Assembly (NCBI GenBank): GCA_900554315.1
Contig: USGP01000014.1
Location: 1 to 31,293, forward strand
Length of the DNA: 31,293 bases
Direction: 5' to 3'
DNA from: an uncultured Mycoplasmatota bacterium
GTDB taxonomy: Bacteria; Bacillota_I; Bacilli_A; RF39; UBA660
Below, piece after piece: positions 6,969 to 15,300 of the stretch. Both the position numbers and the translations under genes were made by a program. The first letter of the stretch is position 1. Every line of letters begins with the position of its first letter. The notes under the pieces were generated by a model. It made no database searches. It was not told the DNA's origin and saw nothing but the letters and a program-made list of their open reading frames with translations.

Positions 6969-7974
6969 CTACTTATCTCCATTACAAATTTTACTTTCTT
7001 CTAAGTATTTATTATAAAATTCATCCATTGTAGAAATATATTCTTGATCTTGTATAACTCTATACTTTTCATATTCACTTTCTGCTTTTTCTACTGCCTG
7101 TTTATGAGAAATACCACCACTATTTTTTAATACATTTTTTCTCCTAAATTTTAACAAATCATCTGTAGCATTAATCCAATCCTGCATAGTCATAACATGT
7201 CTTTCTTTAGCTTCATCCTCAGCAAATACTAAAAACATATTTGTCAAATCATTTAATTTAGTTAATTCTTCTTCAGTCAAATAATTTTTAGCAATTACTA
7301 CATCATACTTGTATATTAATCCATCAGGTGAGTTTTTCCAATTAGTGAGACCCATATGTTTTTTATTAGCATTCGCTCTGCTCTATTATAAATAAGTTCT
7401 GCTGCAGTATGACCAGAGATAGCATAATGAAGTTTGTTTTGAACAATTCAAAAAAATGTATAAGCTTCTTTTGATTTAGGATTATAATCTGTAGAGGTTG
7501 CTATAAATAAGTCCGTAATTTTTTGATATGCCATTCTTTCACTTACTCTAATAGTTTTAATTCGTTCTAATAACTCATCAAAATATTTAGCATCATATTT
7601 ATTTCCTCTAATAAACCTCTCATCATTTAAAGCAAATCCCTTTGTTATATATTCTTTTAATACTTTAGTGGCCCATATTCTAAATTCAGTTGCTTTCTTA
7701 GAGTTTACTCGATAACCAACAGAAATAATTGCATCTAAATTATAAAAATCTGTTTTGTATGTTTTTCCATCTTCCGCAGTATGTGCAAATTTTGCACATA
7801 CTGAATTTTTATTCAATTCTCCATCAGTAAATATGTTTTGTTATGACAGTTCTGTCAATATCAAATACTTTAGCCATCCCTTTTTGAGTAAGCCATAAAG
7901 TTTCATCTCTATATATTGCATCAACCACTACTATTCCAATATGTATTTAATAATATTTCTAAGCCCTTTCTCAT
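6969..7974 (-). pseudogene. RhuM-family virulence protein, broken by several lesions
   Basis: Three pieces line up with one RhuM (PF13310-type) protein. The N-terminal part, about 7833-7940, has ETLWLTQKGMAKVF and FDIDRTVITKHI. The middle, 7448-7838, has FTDGELNKNSVCAKFAHTAE, DAIISVGYRVNSKKATEFR and WATKVLKEYI. The C-terminal part, 6969-7440, has NKLHYAISGHTAAELIYNRA, then HMGLTNWKNSPDG and DVVIAKNYL. Lesions: loss of the proper N-terminus near 7940, a frameshifting deletion after KHI near 7833, a TGA stop at 7448-7450 and a one-base frameshift near 7375. RhuM proteins are common on plasmids, prophages and ICEs, with unclear function. The number of lesions says the gene is dead. Confidence 0.88.
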
Positions 7975-8072
7975 TACACACCGCCTTTACAAATTACAAA
8001 TCATATTTCATCTAATAAATATAATTATTAAATTCTTTTTACAATAACAAATTTAAAGAAGATTGATACAAT

Positions 8073-8516
8073 CTAATTTATTTTATTTTTACTCTCAATA
8101 TACTCCGCAATCTTTTTATCTTGTTTTTTCAAGTTTTCAACAAATCTAGGTTTAAAATGATCTAAATATTCAAGAATTAAATCCGCATATTTTTCAATAT
8201 TTTCATCATCAATAACATCTTTGAAATATTTAACGACATCTTTCTTTGTATTAATTCTATCTAAATAAAAAGCTAACAAATTAGTATTTCCAATTTTTTC
8301 TTTAGCAGCTAAAACAATAGAATATAAATTTTCTCTAGTAACATCATATCTAGGTTTTAATCCACCTGCTCTAGTAAATAATATTACAACACATCCAATA
8401 AAGAGTTTATCTGTTCCATCTTTTGGAAACGTTTTATTCGTAAACTCTATTAAACTTTCTATATTATTATTTTTTTCATAATCATCATATAGCTCCATTA
8501 AAATTCTATTTATCAT
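8073..8516 (-). CDS. Hypothetical cytosolic protein
   Basis: 147 aa, mostly predictable as helices, with a charged Lys/Glu-rich C-terminus (LKKQDKKIAEYIESKNKIN) that looks like a short coiled coil. It has no membrane segment, signal peptide or known motif. AGGAGG lies 9 nt upstream and a TATAAT (8543-8548) is placed as a -10 box, so it is expressed from its own promoter. It sits between the RhuM pseudogene and the terminator of the HAD gene, so it may belong to the accessory region. Confidence 0.65.
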   Translation of the reverse strand: MINRILMELYDDYEKNNNIESLIEFTNKTFPKDGTDKLFIGCVVILFTRAGGLKPRYDVTRENLYSIVLAAKEKIGNTNLLAFYLDRINTKKDVVKYFKDVIDDENIEKYADLILEYLDHFKPRFVENLKKQDKKIAEYIESKNKIN

Positions 8517-8562
8517 AAGATACTCCCTCCTAAATCGTCTTTATTATAACATATTTTTTAGG

Positions 8563-8589
8563 CAAAAGAAAAAGTAGATAACATCTACT
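8563..8589 (-). terminator. Rho-independent terminator of the HAD phosphatase gene
   Basis: Minus-strand stem AGTAGAT / ATCTACT (7 bp, 3-nt loop) with a TTTTTCTTTTG tail, about 50 nt past the stop at 8642. Sixteen of its bases (8563-8578) are identical to 811-826 in another terminator. Confidence 0.6.
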
Positions 8590-8641
8590 CTACAAATGAA
8601 AAGCTATTTCTTGAATTTTTTGAATAATCAAATAATTCTAC

Positions 8642-9292
8642 TCACACTTCATCTACATCACCAATAATTTCATTGTTACAAATCAAATCAGGTAATTCTG
8701 AAATATCATTAATACAATATTTAGTGTTTAAATTTTTCCCAAACCCATATCTAGCCTGCACAAAAGGAATATGAGCTACATTAGCAGCCTCTAAATCCTT
8801 CTCTGTATCACCAACATAAATAGCAGCACTTAAATGATAATCATGTATAATCTTTTTAATTGCTTCACCTTTAGAAATATGCAAATCACCAGCCGCCATC
8901 CAATCTTTAAAATACTTCTTTAACTTTGATGTTTCAAGGAAAGCTTCTATATATCCCACCTCAGCTGTATTACTAACAATATAAAATTCATATTGATTTT
9001 GTAGTTTTTTTAGAGTCATCTCTAAATTTTTATAAACATTTCCACCATAATGACTCAAATTATCTATATTTACAGCCACCTCTTCATCCATCAATTTTAA
9101 ACCAATATTTAAGGGAACACTAGGAAAATATAGTTTAGCAGAATCAGATTTATTTAAACCAAACACACGGCAGATAGTATCCCTACTTACTTCTGGTAAA
9201 TTATACTTTTTCGCAACGGTATTAGCACTTTTAAAAGAACTTTCAATAACTTCCCATAAAGTACCATCCAAATCAAAAATAATTCCTTTCAT
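8642..9292 (-). CDS. HAD-family hydrolase (phosphoglycolate-phosphatase-like)
   Basis: 216 aa. All four HAD motifs are visible: DLDGTLW (D7, D9) at the N-terminus, a YIVSNT motif II, a Lys in the SKGEAI segment (motif III) and GDTEKD (motif IV). A helical cap lies between motifs I and II, so it is a subfamily I enzyme like Gph or beta-phosphoglucomutase. Likely a small phosphomonoester phosphatase; substrate unknown. GAAAGGA lies 8 nt upstream of the ATG. An extended -10 (TGGTATAAT) sits at 9325-9330 and a terminator follows at 8563-8589, so it is a single-gene transcription unit. Confidence 0.88.
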   Translation of the reverse strand: MKGIIFDLDGTLWEVIESSFKSANTVAKKYNLPEVSRDTICRVFGLNKSDSAKLYFPSVPLNIGLKLMDEEVAVNIDNLSHYGGNVYKNLEMTLKKLQNQYEFYIVSNTAEVGYIEAFLETSKLKKYFKDWMAAGDLHISKGEAIKKIIHDYHLSAAIYVGDTEKDLEAANVAHIPFVQARYGFGKNLNTKYCINDISELPDLICNNEIIGDVDEV

Positions 9293-9324
9293 TACAAAAT
9301 TCCTTTCTAATATAAATCAAACTC

Positions 9325-9330
9325 ATTATA
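9325..9330 (-). promoter_or_regulatory. Extended -10 promoter of the HAD gene
   Basis: TG-G-TATAAT on the minus strand 33 nt before the ATG. The TGn extension compensates for the lack of a clear -35 box. Confidence 0.5.
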
Positions 9331-9374
9331 CCATGTTTATTTAAATGAAAAGCAAAATATACTCTGCCATAAAA

Positions 9375-9797
9375 TTAAACCACTTTCGTAAAGTCAATAA
9401 TTGTTTCCACTTCAAATTTAGAAATATTAACATTCTTCTTTCCTTTTAAAATAGACTGCTCTCCAGGATGAATAATTTCAACATTTAATTGAAAAATATT
9501 TTCATCTAACTTTGTAAAATAAATATGAGTATTTTCAATATTATTGAGATAAATAGTACCATCAACAATCAAATCAATATCATAATAATCTACTTTTTCA
9601 GTAATATCTACTTTTTCATTTAACTTCAAAGAATTAAAATCATTATAGTGAACTAATGTCCAAAAGATAAACTCATACTTCTTATCCTTAGATACAATAG
9701 TAATCTGATTAGTATTTACTTTTTTCCCTTGAACAGTATAAACAGAATCTGCAATAAAAACAGAACCAATTTCTATCTTTTTTCCATCTATTATCAT
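9375..9797 (-). CDS. Hypothetical beta-rich protein, last gene of the SCIFF operon
   Basis: 140 aa. The start at 9797 is chosen because GGGAGG lies 5 nt upstream and it gives MIIDGKKIEIGSVF; a longer frame runs back into the decarboxylase gene. Alternating polar and hydrophobic residues suggest beta strands throughout. There is no signal, membrane helix, Cys cluster or known motif. It begins 16 nt after the decarboxylase stop, so it is surely in the same transcript as scfA-scfB-decarboxylase. No family recognised. Confidence 0.65.
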   Translation of the reverse strand: MIIDGKKIEIGSVFIADSVYTVQGKKVNTNQITIVSKDKKYEFIFWTLVHYNDFNSLKLNEKVDITEKVDYYDIDLIVDGTIYLNNIENTHIYFTKLDENIFQLNVEIIHPGEQSILKGKKNVNISKFEVETIIDFTKVV

Positions 9798-9813
9798 AAA
9801 AACCTCCCATAAT

Positions 9814-11223
9814 TTATTTGTTGTTGATAACTTTAACATCAGGAAACTTATCATAAGTAGAACGTATTTCAATACCTACTTTCTGATACTCTTGCAACTG
9901 ATAAATAATCTTCTGATCAATTACTTCTCCAGGCACTACAAACGGAACACCAGGAGGATATACCCACAAATATTCTTGACTAACAAAGTCTTTGACATCC
10001 TTAATATTAGAATAATCTCCACTTTCATTATCAACGGCATCCGCAATATTCATTTTCTTCCTTGGTAAAGAAGAAAAATAATCCATGCTTTTATTAGAAC
10101 AATCATAAAGAGTAGAATCAATCTCTTGTAAAGCATAAAATAATCTTTCAAAACTTTCTTTTGTATCACAAATACTACTCATCGCAATCACATAATAAAT
10201 AGAACTCATCTCTACTTCTATTTGATAGTTTTCTCTCAAAATCTGAGAAAGCTCACGACCAGAAAGATTGGTATCTTTTGTAAGAATGACAATCTTTCCA
10301 TAATCATAAATAACAGAAGAATCTATTTTTCTACCAAAAACTTTTAAATGTCGAAAACTTTTAGTTTTCTCATAAAACCACGCTAAGTTTTCTTCATACT
10401 GAGAAAATAAATTTTTTCCTTTTTCTTCAATCAAATCCAAACAACAAGAAATAGAATCCATTAAAATATAAGACGGACTACTCGTTTCAAAAATAGAAAG
10501 TTCTCTAGCAACTTCTTCTTGTTTTACCAAATTTCCTTGAATGTGTAATAAAGCAGTTTGTGTCAAAGCAGGTAATGTTTTATGTAAACTTTGAATCACA
10601 ATATCCGCTCCACTCTTTAAAGCCTCATATGAACATAACTCTTTCATAAAAGAAAGATGTGCCCCGTGCGCTTCATCTACTAATACCGGTATTCCTTTCT
10701 CATGCGCCACCTTCACAATATCAGAAATAGGACTAATGACCCCTTCATACGTAGGAGAAGTCAAAATAATCAATCGAATATTTGGATTTTCATTCAATGC
10801 ATCTACTATATCTTCTAACAAAACGCCTCGATCAATTCCATAAGAATCAATATGAGGTTGTAAATAAACAGGATCTAAATGATTCAATTCAATTGCATGA
10901 TAAACAGACTTATGGCAACCTCTTGCAACCAACACTTGATCACCAAAAGAAACAGCACTACGAATACCAGCTAAAATTCCACAAGTACTACCATTAACCA
11001 ATAAGAAACTATGACCAGATTGATAAATTCGTTGTGCTTGATCTTGAACTTCTTTTAAAACACCTTCTGGATGATGCAAATCATCAAAATCATAAATTTC
11101 TGTAATATCTTTATCATACGGTAATTCATGACCTAAAAGTTCTATGTTTCTCTTATGACCAGGCATATGCATAGGTAAATACCCATCCCTACTATATTTC
11201 TTTAATTTTTCATCTAACTTCAT
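9814..11223 (-). CDS. PLP-dependent Orn/Lys/Arg decarboxylase family protein
   Basis: 469 aa. Fold type I aminotransferase-like enzyme of the short Bacillus SpeA/YaaO kind. The N-terminal MPGHKR motif is at residues 20-25. VNGSTCG for phosphate binding is near 76-82, VDEAHGAH near 182-189 and the PLP lysine is K215 in SLHKTLPALTQ. A C-terminal Orn_DC-type domain with PPGVPFVVPGE closes it. Expected reaction: decarboxylation of arginine, lysine or ornithine to agmatine, cadaverine or putrescine; the substrate is not decided by the sequence. The start at 11223 has GAGGAAG upstream and overlaps the maturase stop as ATGA, a sign of translational coupling. This puts it firmly in the SCIFF operon. 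Confidence 0.9.
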   Translation of the reverse strand: MKLDEKLKKYSRDGYLPMHMPGHKRNIELLGHELPYDKDITEIYDFDDLHHPEGVLKEVQDQAQRIYQSGHSFLLVNGSTCGILAGIRSAVSFGDQVLVARGCHKSVYHAIELNHLDPVYLQPHIDSYGIDRGVLLEDIVDALNENPNIRLIILTSPTYEGVISPISDIVKVAHEKGIPVLVDEAHGAHLSFMKELCSYEALKSGADIVIQSLHKTLPALTQTALLHIQGNLVKQEEVARELSIFETSSPSYILMDSISCCLDLIEEKGKNLFSQYEENLAWFYEKTKSFRHLKVFGRKIDSSVIYDYGKIVILTKDTNLSGRELSQILRENYQIEVEMSSIYYVIAMSSICDTKESFERLFYALQEIDSTLYDCSNKSMDYFSSLPRKKMNIADAVDNESGDYSNIKDVKDFVSQEYLWVYPPGVPFVVPGEVIDQKIIYQLQEYQKVGIEIRSTYDKFPDVKVINNK

Positions 11224-12614
11224 GCAACTTCTTCCTCTGCTTGGTCCATTGCTTCCGCTATCTTTACCATAATGGCACATTCAATTCGCTTTCTAAATAA
11301 TTTGCAACCATATTCATAAACGCCATTAATACTTCCAGTCGTATGATAACTATTAGCACTACATCCACCACTACAATAAAGTTTAGCCCAACAGTTTTCA
11401 CACTCTTTTCTAGAATATACATTGCATAATTTAAACTCATCTCTTAATTTTGTATTAGTAATTCCTTCATAAACATTACCCATTAAAAACTTCTTATCAC
11501 CAACAAATTGATGACAAGGATAAAAATCTCCATTTGGAGTAACAGCTAAATACTCTGTACCAGAACCACAACCAGTAATTCTCTTATAAATACAAGGTCC
11601 ACCTGTTAAATCAATCATATAATGATAGAAAGTAAAAGGTCTCCCTTCTCTTCTTCTCTTAATCATTTCTTTTGCTAAAATTTCATACTGTTCATAAATG
11701 GTATCTAAATCTTCTTCTCTTAAAGCATAATCTGTACCTGGTTTAGAAACAACTGGTTCCATAGATAATTCTGTAAATCCTAAATCTAACATATGAAAAA
11801 TATCATTCGTAAAATCTAAATTATTTCTAGTAAAAGTACCTCTCATATAATATTCTTTATCTCCACGTTTCTTAACAAAGTTTTGAAAATGAGGAACGAT
11901 AATATCATAGCTACCCTTACCATCTAAACGTTTTCTCTTGGCATCATTAATTTCTTTTCTACCATCTAGACTTAATACAACATTGTTCATTTCTTTATTT
12001 AAAAAATCAATGACTTCATCATTTAATAAAACACCATTCGTCGTTAATGTAAAACGAAAATGTTTATCTTTTTCCTTCTCAATACTTCTAGCGTATGCCA
12101 CCAATTGTTTAACTACATCAAAATTAACTAAAGGTTCTCCACCAAAAAAGTCAACTTCCAAATTTTTTCTAGTTCCAGAGTGTTCTACTAAAAAGTCTAA
12201 TGCCTTCTTACCAACTTCAAAGCTCATAATAGCATCTTCACCATGATATTTTCCTTGTCCAGCAAAACAATATTCACAGTTCAAATTACAAGTATGAGCA
12301 ACATGCAAACACATAGCTTTAATAACAGAGTCTCTCTTTTTTAAATCTAAATTAGCATTTCTAAAAACATCTTCTGTAAATAACTGACCACTATCAATCA
12401 ACTGATCAATTTCAGAAAAAGTATCTTCAATATCTTTTTCCGTAATACCTTCTTCTTTATACTTTTCTAACATAAGAGACTTTATTTCATCTTTACTCTT
12501 TTTCTCATTATATAACGCAATAATATCATAACTTAAATCATCTACACAATGTACACTACCACTATAAGTATCCAGTACAATATTAAATCCATTTAATTTA
12601 TATTGATGTATCAT
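11220..12614 (-). CDS. scfB: SCIFF ranthipeptide maturase, radical SAM/SPASM protein
   Basis: 464 aa, the usual length. Domains in order: a RiPP-recognition-like N-terminus (about 1-90), a radical SAM core with CNLNCEYC (C109, C113, C116 bind the SAM-cleaving 4Fe-4S cluster), then the family signature FAGQGKYHGEDAIMS, VDFFGGEPLVNF and a Cys-rich SPASM domain (CGSGTEYLAVTPNGDFYPCH, ECENCWAKLYCSGGCSANS) for auxiliary clusters. The enzyme cross-links Cys thiols to neighbouring residues of the SCIFF peptide (thioether formation). AAAGGAG precedes the ATG. It lies 57 nt after scfA, with a hairpin between them, and overlaps the decarboxylase by 4 nt. Confidence 0.95.
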   Translation of the reverse strand: MIHQYKLNGFNIVLDTYSGSVHCVDDLSYDIIALYNEKKSKDEIKSLMLEKYKEEGITEKDIEDTFSEIDQLIDSGQLFTEDVFRNANLDLKKRDSVIKAMCLHVAHTCNLNCEYCFAGQGKYHGEDAIMSFEVGKKALDFLVEHSGTRKNLEVDFFGGEPLVNFDVVKQLVAYARSIEKEKDKHFRFTLTTNGVLLNDEVIDFLNKEMNNVVLSLDGRKEINDAKRKRLDGKGSYDIIVPHFQNFVKKRGDKEYYMRGTFTRNNLDFTNDIFHMLDLGFTELSMEPVVSKPGTDYALREEDLDTIYEQYEILAKEMIKRRREGRPFTFYHYMIDLTGGPCIYKRITGCGSGTEYLAVTPNGDFYPCHQFVGDKKFLMGNVYEGITNTKLRDEFKLCNVYSRKECENCWAKLYCSGGCSANSYHTTGSINGVYEYGCKLFRKRIECAIMVKIAEAMDQAEEEVA

Positions 12615-12630
12615 TTCACTACTCCTTTAA

Positions 12631-12664
12631 AAAATAAAATACCGACATTCTAAAATGCCGGTAT
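12631..12664 (-). terminator. Intergenic terminator/attenuator between scfA and scfB
   Basis: Minus-strand stem ATACCGGCATT / AATGTCGGTAT (11 bp with one G-T pair, arms 12654-12664 and 12639-12649) followed by TTTATTTTTT. It would end most transcripts after the peptide gene and let a fraction read into the maturase, matching a high peptide-to-enzyme ratio. Confidence 0.8.
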
Positions 12665-12670
12665 CAGTCA

Positions 12671-12817
12671 TTATTGATTCACTTTTTCACATTTTTGGTT
12701 TGCTACACCACATGATGTTTTACAAGCTGATTGACATGACGTTTGACATTCTCCACATCCACCATTTTTCTTACTAGCTTTTAAATCACGTGTTGTTAAC
12801 GTTATAATTCTTTTCAT
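12671..12817 (-). CDS. scfA: SCIFF precursor peptide (six cysteines in forty-five residues)
   Basis: 48 aa. The N-terminal leader MKRIITLTTRDLK is followed by the Cys-rich core GGCGECQTSCQSACKTSC and a tail with the sixth Cys. The cysteines are at 21, 24, 28, 32, 36 and 43. The Cys-x2-Cys-x3-Cys-x3-Cys-x3-Cys spacing and the QTSCQSACKTSC core are those of SCIFF. SCIFF is a ranthipeptide precursor found across Clostridia and modified by ScfB with thioether links; its cellular role is unknown. AGGAGG lies upstream of the ATG and a perfect sigma-A promoter just before it (12848-12876). Confidence 0.96.
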   Translation of the reverse strand: MKRIITLTTRDLKASKKNGGCGECQTSCQSACKTSCGVANQKCEKVNQ

Positions 12818-12847
12818 TTAGACAAGCCCTCCTCATAAAACATAAAT

Positions 12848-12876
12848 ATTATAACATGATACAAAATAACTGTCAA
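12848..12876 (-). promoter_or_regulatory. scfA: Sigma-A promoter of the SCIFF operon
   Basis: Both boxes are the exact consensus: TTGACA (12871-12876), a 17-nt spacer, then TATAAT (12848-12853), giving a start site about 25 nt before the scfA ATG. This is the strongest-looking promoter in the window. Confidence 0.88.
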
Positions 12877-12888
12877 ATAATAGGAAAC

Positions 12889-13836
12889 CTAATAGTTTCT
12901 ATTTCGACATAAATGATAAGGCTTCATATTCTTTAATTTCTTAGATGATAAAAAGAAATAATCATTGATATCCATGGCACAAACATTAGGTTTTTTCTTT
13001 TGAATCATGTCTATTACCACAATCATACTAGCTCGAATTTCTATTTCATAATTAGAATTTTCTTCTAATTCTTGTTTAGAATCCACTAACCCAGCTAAAG
13101 TCTCATCATATTGTACCAAACCAAGAGCCCTTTGAATTTGTGGAATCTTGTAATCCGCACATCCAATTAAATGAGAATAATCAATCGAAATATGTTCTAA
13201 TAAATATCTTAATTGTAAAATATCAGAAGTTAAAAGTTGAGCCAATTTATAAAATGGTATTGTTTTTCCTAAATAAGTCCTTACATCACAAAAGCTAGGA
13301 AAATTTTTAACAATATAATCCAACAACTCTGTATCTAAAGTCATATTCTTAATACATTGATAAAAATCGCCATTCATCTTTTTCTTTACAATAGAAGAAA
13401 TTTCATGAATAGTGTCATACCGTTCCTTTAAAAAAGGAATTTCAACATTTCCTTGTAACAAAGTTTTAAAATCAGAAAATGAAATTTGATACAATTCAGA
13501 AATAGAATGTTGTTTTACATATTTCAACAAAACATATAACAAGGCATCACTACCATCTTTAGGGCCTTCATCAGTTATCACTGTCCACTTAGGATTACCC
13601 CAAAATGAATAATCAATAGATTCAAATAACAACAAAAAGTGAATAATATCTGAAATAGGCAATGAAAACAATTGATAGGGATTACTACTTAACCAAAAGG
13701 TATGATCTGATAACTCTATCTCTTTCGCAAACTCATCTACTTTTCTCTTACAAATATGAACATGTTTAGCATGCTCCATAACATAATAACAAAGCTCAAC
13801 ACTATCTCCAATTACTTTACTTCTTTTTGAATCCAT
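12889..13836 (-). CDS. Queuosine salvage protein (Qng1/DUF2419 family)
   Basis: 315 aa. Recognised from SIDYSFWGNPKW, the DGSDALLYVL segment, a central CADYKIPQIQRALG and the C-terminal EIEIRASMIVVIDMI block with following CAMDINDYFF. These match the Q-salvage glycohydrolase family that releases queuine from queuosine 5'-phosphate. In a Gram-positive gut-type bacterium it would feed salvaged queuine or queuosine into tRNA modification; queA is present 4 kb away in this window. The start overlaps the end of cutA by 25 nt. It is the last gene of a five-gene operon. No terminator is seen before the scfA promoter. Confidence 0.8.
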   Translation of the reverse strand: MDSKRSKVIGDSVELCYYVMEHAKHVHICKRKVDEFAKEIELSDHTFWLSSNPYQLFSLPISDIIHFLLLFESIDYSFWGNPKWTVITDEGPKDGSDALLYVLLKYVKQHSISELYQISFSDFKTLLQGNVEIPFLKERYDTIHEISSIVKKKMNGDFYQCIKNMTLDTELLDYIVKNFPSFCDVRTYLGKTIPFYKLAQLLTSDILQLRYLLEHISIDYSHLIGCADYKIPQIQRALGLVQYDETLAGLVDSKQELEENSNYEIEIRASMIVVIDMIQKKKPNVCAMDINDYFFLSSKKLKNMKPYHLCRNRNY

Positions 13837-14126
13837 GTTAAATACCCCTTACTATAACTATCAAATGGAAAAACAGCAAACTCAAAGCATTCATAACTAT
13901 GAATTGCGCGTATTTCTTTATAAATTTCTGATAATAAAGTATTCTTTGTCTTTAAAAATAATAAATATTCGCAACCTGATTCTCTACTATTCTCCCAATT
14001 CCAATAACTTTGGCTTTCTATCATTTGGCAGCTAGCAACTAATTTTTTATCCAAAAGACTAGAAATAACTTTTTCTGCTTCTTCTTTGCTACCAAATGCA
14101 ACTTCTACCATACAAAACTTTTCCAT
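13812..14126 (-). CDS. cutA: CutA-family protein
   Basis: 104 aa, the full CutA1 length. Conserved features are the ferredoxin-like start with the AEKVISSLLDKKLVASCQ helix-strand, the S-Y-W-N-W motif, FLKTKNTLLSEI and a final IHSYECFEFAVFPF with YLTWIQ. CutA forms trimers and was linked to divalent metal tolerance; its real role is unresolved. Where typical CutA has HPYEVPEI, this protein has HSYECFEF, so it is somewhat divergent. The start is 6 nt after the upstream gene, and the end overlaps the queuosine-salvage gene. Confidence 0.85.
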   Translation of the reverse strand: MEKFCMVEVAFGSKEEAEKVISSLLDKKLVASCQMIESQSYWNWENSRESGCEYLLFLKTKNTLLSEIYKEIRAIHSYECFEFAVFPFDSYSKGYLTWIQKEVK

Positions 14127-14132
14127 ATATTA

Positions 14133-14690
14133 TTACTCCTTTTCTAAAACAAACGATAAAAACTCTTCTATTGACATTCCACTCTTAGGACAAGAATATT
14201 CTTTTACAATAATAGAATCTAATTCCTTAAAATTAATAGCATAATCTTTTAATTCATTAACGTAACAGGAATATTGATAAGAAAGTAAATCCGAAAGACT
14301 AGAAAAAGAATGAATACCAGCATGAGCTTCATCAGCAACTTCAAACCAATTCCAACTTTTATTTTGATCTTGATATACCAAAAAAGTATGCATTGGATAA
14401 GGATTCTCATAATCTAAACAAACCATATTAAAATATGTCTTTACAACATAACCATGGCTTTGAAACCAGCTTCTTTCTAATTCAACCATATCAAAACAAT
14501 TACCAGTAAATGAATTTAAAATTTCGTCATTTCCTTGTAAAGAATATTCCTGATAAAACTTCTCATAAAAATCCTTCTGATCAGGTTTTATAACTTTACC
14601 ATTTTTAGTACAGTATCCATAAGAAAAATTACTTTTCATAAAATGATATAACTCCAAAGGAGTAAGAATAAATTCATACTTTTCTTTCAT
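14133..14690 (-). CDS. Transglutaminase-like (papain-fold) protein
   Basis: 185 aa. The start at 14690 is picked by the TAGGTG box 5 nt upstream, which contains the stop of the gene before. The middle of the protein carries a Cys in TGNCFDMVELERSWF, a His in YPMHTFLVY and an acidic region WFEVADEAHAGIHSF. This order and spacing look like the Cys-His-Asp/Glu triad of the transglutaminase-like superfamily. No signal peptide, so a cytosolic role. Substrate unknown. It sits in the operon between the DUF925 nucleotidyltransferase and cutA. Confidence 0.6.
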   Translation of the reverse strand: MKEKYEFILTPLELYHFMKSNFSYGYCTKNGKVIKPDQKDFYEKFYQEYSLQGNDEILNSFTGNCFDMVELERSWFQSHGYVVKTYFNMVCLDYENPYPMHTFLVYQDQNKSWNWFEVADEAHAGIHSFSSLSDLLSYQYSCYVNELKDYAINFKELDSIIVKEYSCPKSGMSIEEFLSFVLEKE

Positions 14691-14698
14691 ACTAACAC

Positions 14699-15292
14699 CT
14701 ACCAAGGAATTATGATAACATGAGAAAATCTCTTCTGCCATCCTTCAGCTTTTTTCTCGTATAACATCCTAGAATTTCCCTCATGTTGAATCGGACGGAT
14801 AGTTCTACTCAAAAGATCAGAAAGTCCATAGGGAGCATAAACTTGCAACTGTTTATTTTCTAAAGTAATCCCTATCGCATGAACTGTTGCAATCCAACGA
14901 CAAATAGCGTCTTCCGAATTTTTATAAGGTAAAACTTTTTTTCCTTCTTTTGCTTCTTTCCATAAATGCATCCTTGCTTCATTTGAAACATCGATTTGAT
15001 AAGGATATCCTTTTTCTTCTACATAACTTTGAATTTTCTGATAATAATCCAAGTCTTGCTCTACACTTAAATTGGAAGAATCATAATAAATAACATCAAT
15101 ATCCTTAATTCCATAATTCAAATCTCTACCATCTTGATAATTCCAAATAGTCTGAAAAACAGCACCTGCTGCAATATAATAATTAGGAAGAGCCATCTGC
15201 TCAAGAAAAGATAAAACATCCATCAACTCTTTATTTTTTTCTAAAATAGAAATACAAAAACCTAACTGTTTTTCTAATGTTTGATACTGCAT
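14699..15292 (-). CDS. DUF925-family nucleotidyltransferase
   Basis: 197 aa. The family signature is clear: AAGAVFQTIWN, then YGIKDIDVIYYD (the D-x-D metal site), DVSNEARMHLW and a late ICRWIATVHAIGI. COG3575/DUF925 proteins are predicted nucleotidyltransferases of unknown substrate. A TAGGTG box with the preceding gene's stop lies upstream of the ATG. Second gene of the five-gene operon. Confidence 0.85.
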   Translation of the reverse strand: MQYQTLEKQLGFCISILEKNKELMDVLSFLEQMALPNYYIAAGAVFQTIWNYQDGRDLNYGIKDIDVIYYDSSNLSVEQDLDYYQKIQSYVEEKGYPYQIDVSNEARMHLWKEAKEGKKVLPYKNSEDAICRWIATVHAIGITLENKQLQVYAPYGLSDLLSRTIRPIQHEGNSRMLYEKKAEGWQKRFSHVIIIPW

Positions 15293-15300
15293 ACCATCAC

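Noticed and set aside
7448..7450. TGA in the RhuM frame as a Trp codon (alternative genetic code)
   Set aside because: Trp is encoded by TGG in all intact genes here, TGA ends several genes, and RhuM has other frameshifts, so it is a plain nonsense mutation.
10782..10997. Plus-strand 71-codon frame inside the decarboxylase gene
   Set aside because: Antisense shadow of a conserved enzyme; no RBS or promoter.
11938..12246. Plus-strand 102-codon frame inside scfB
   Set aside because: Antisense shadow of the radical SAM gene.
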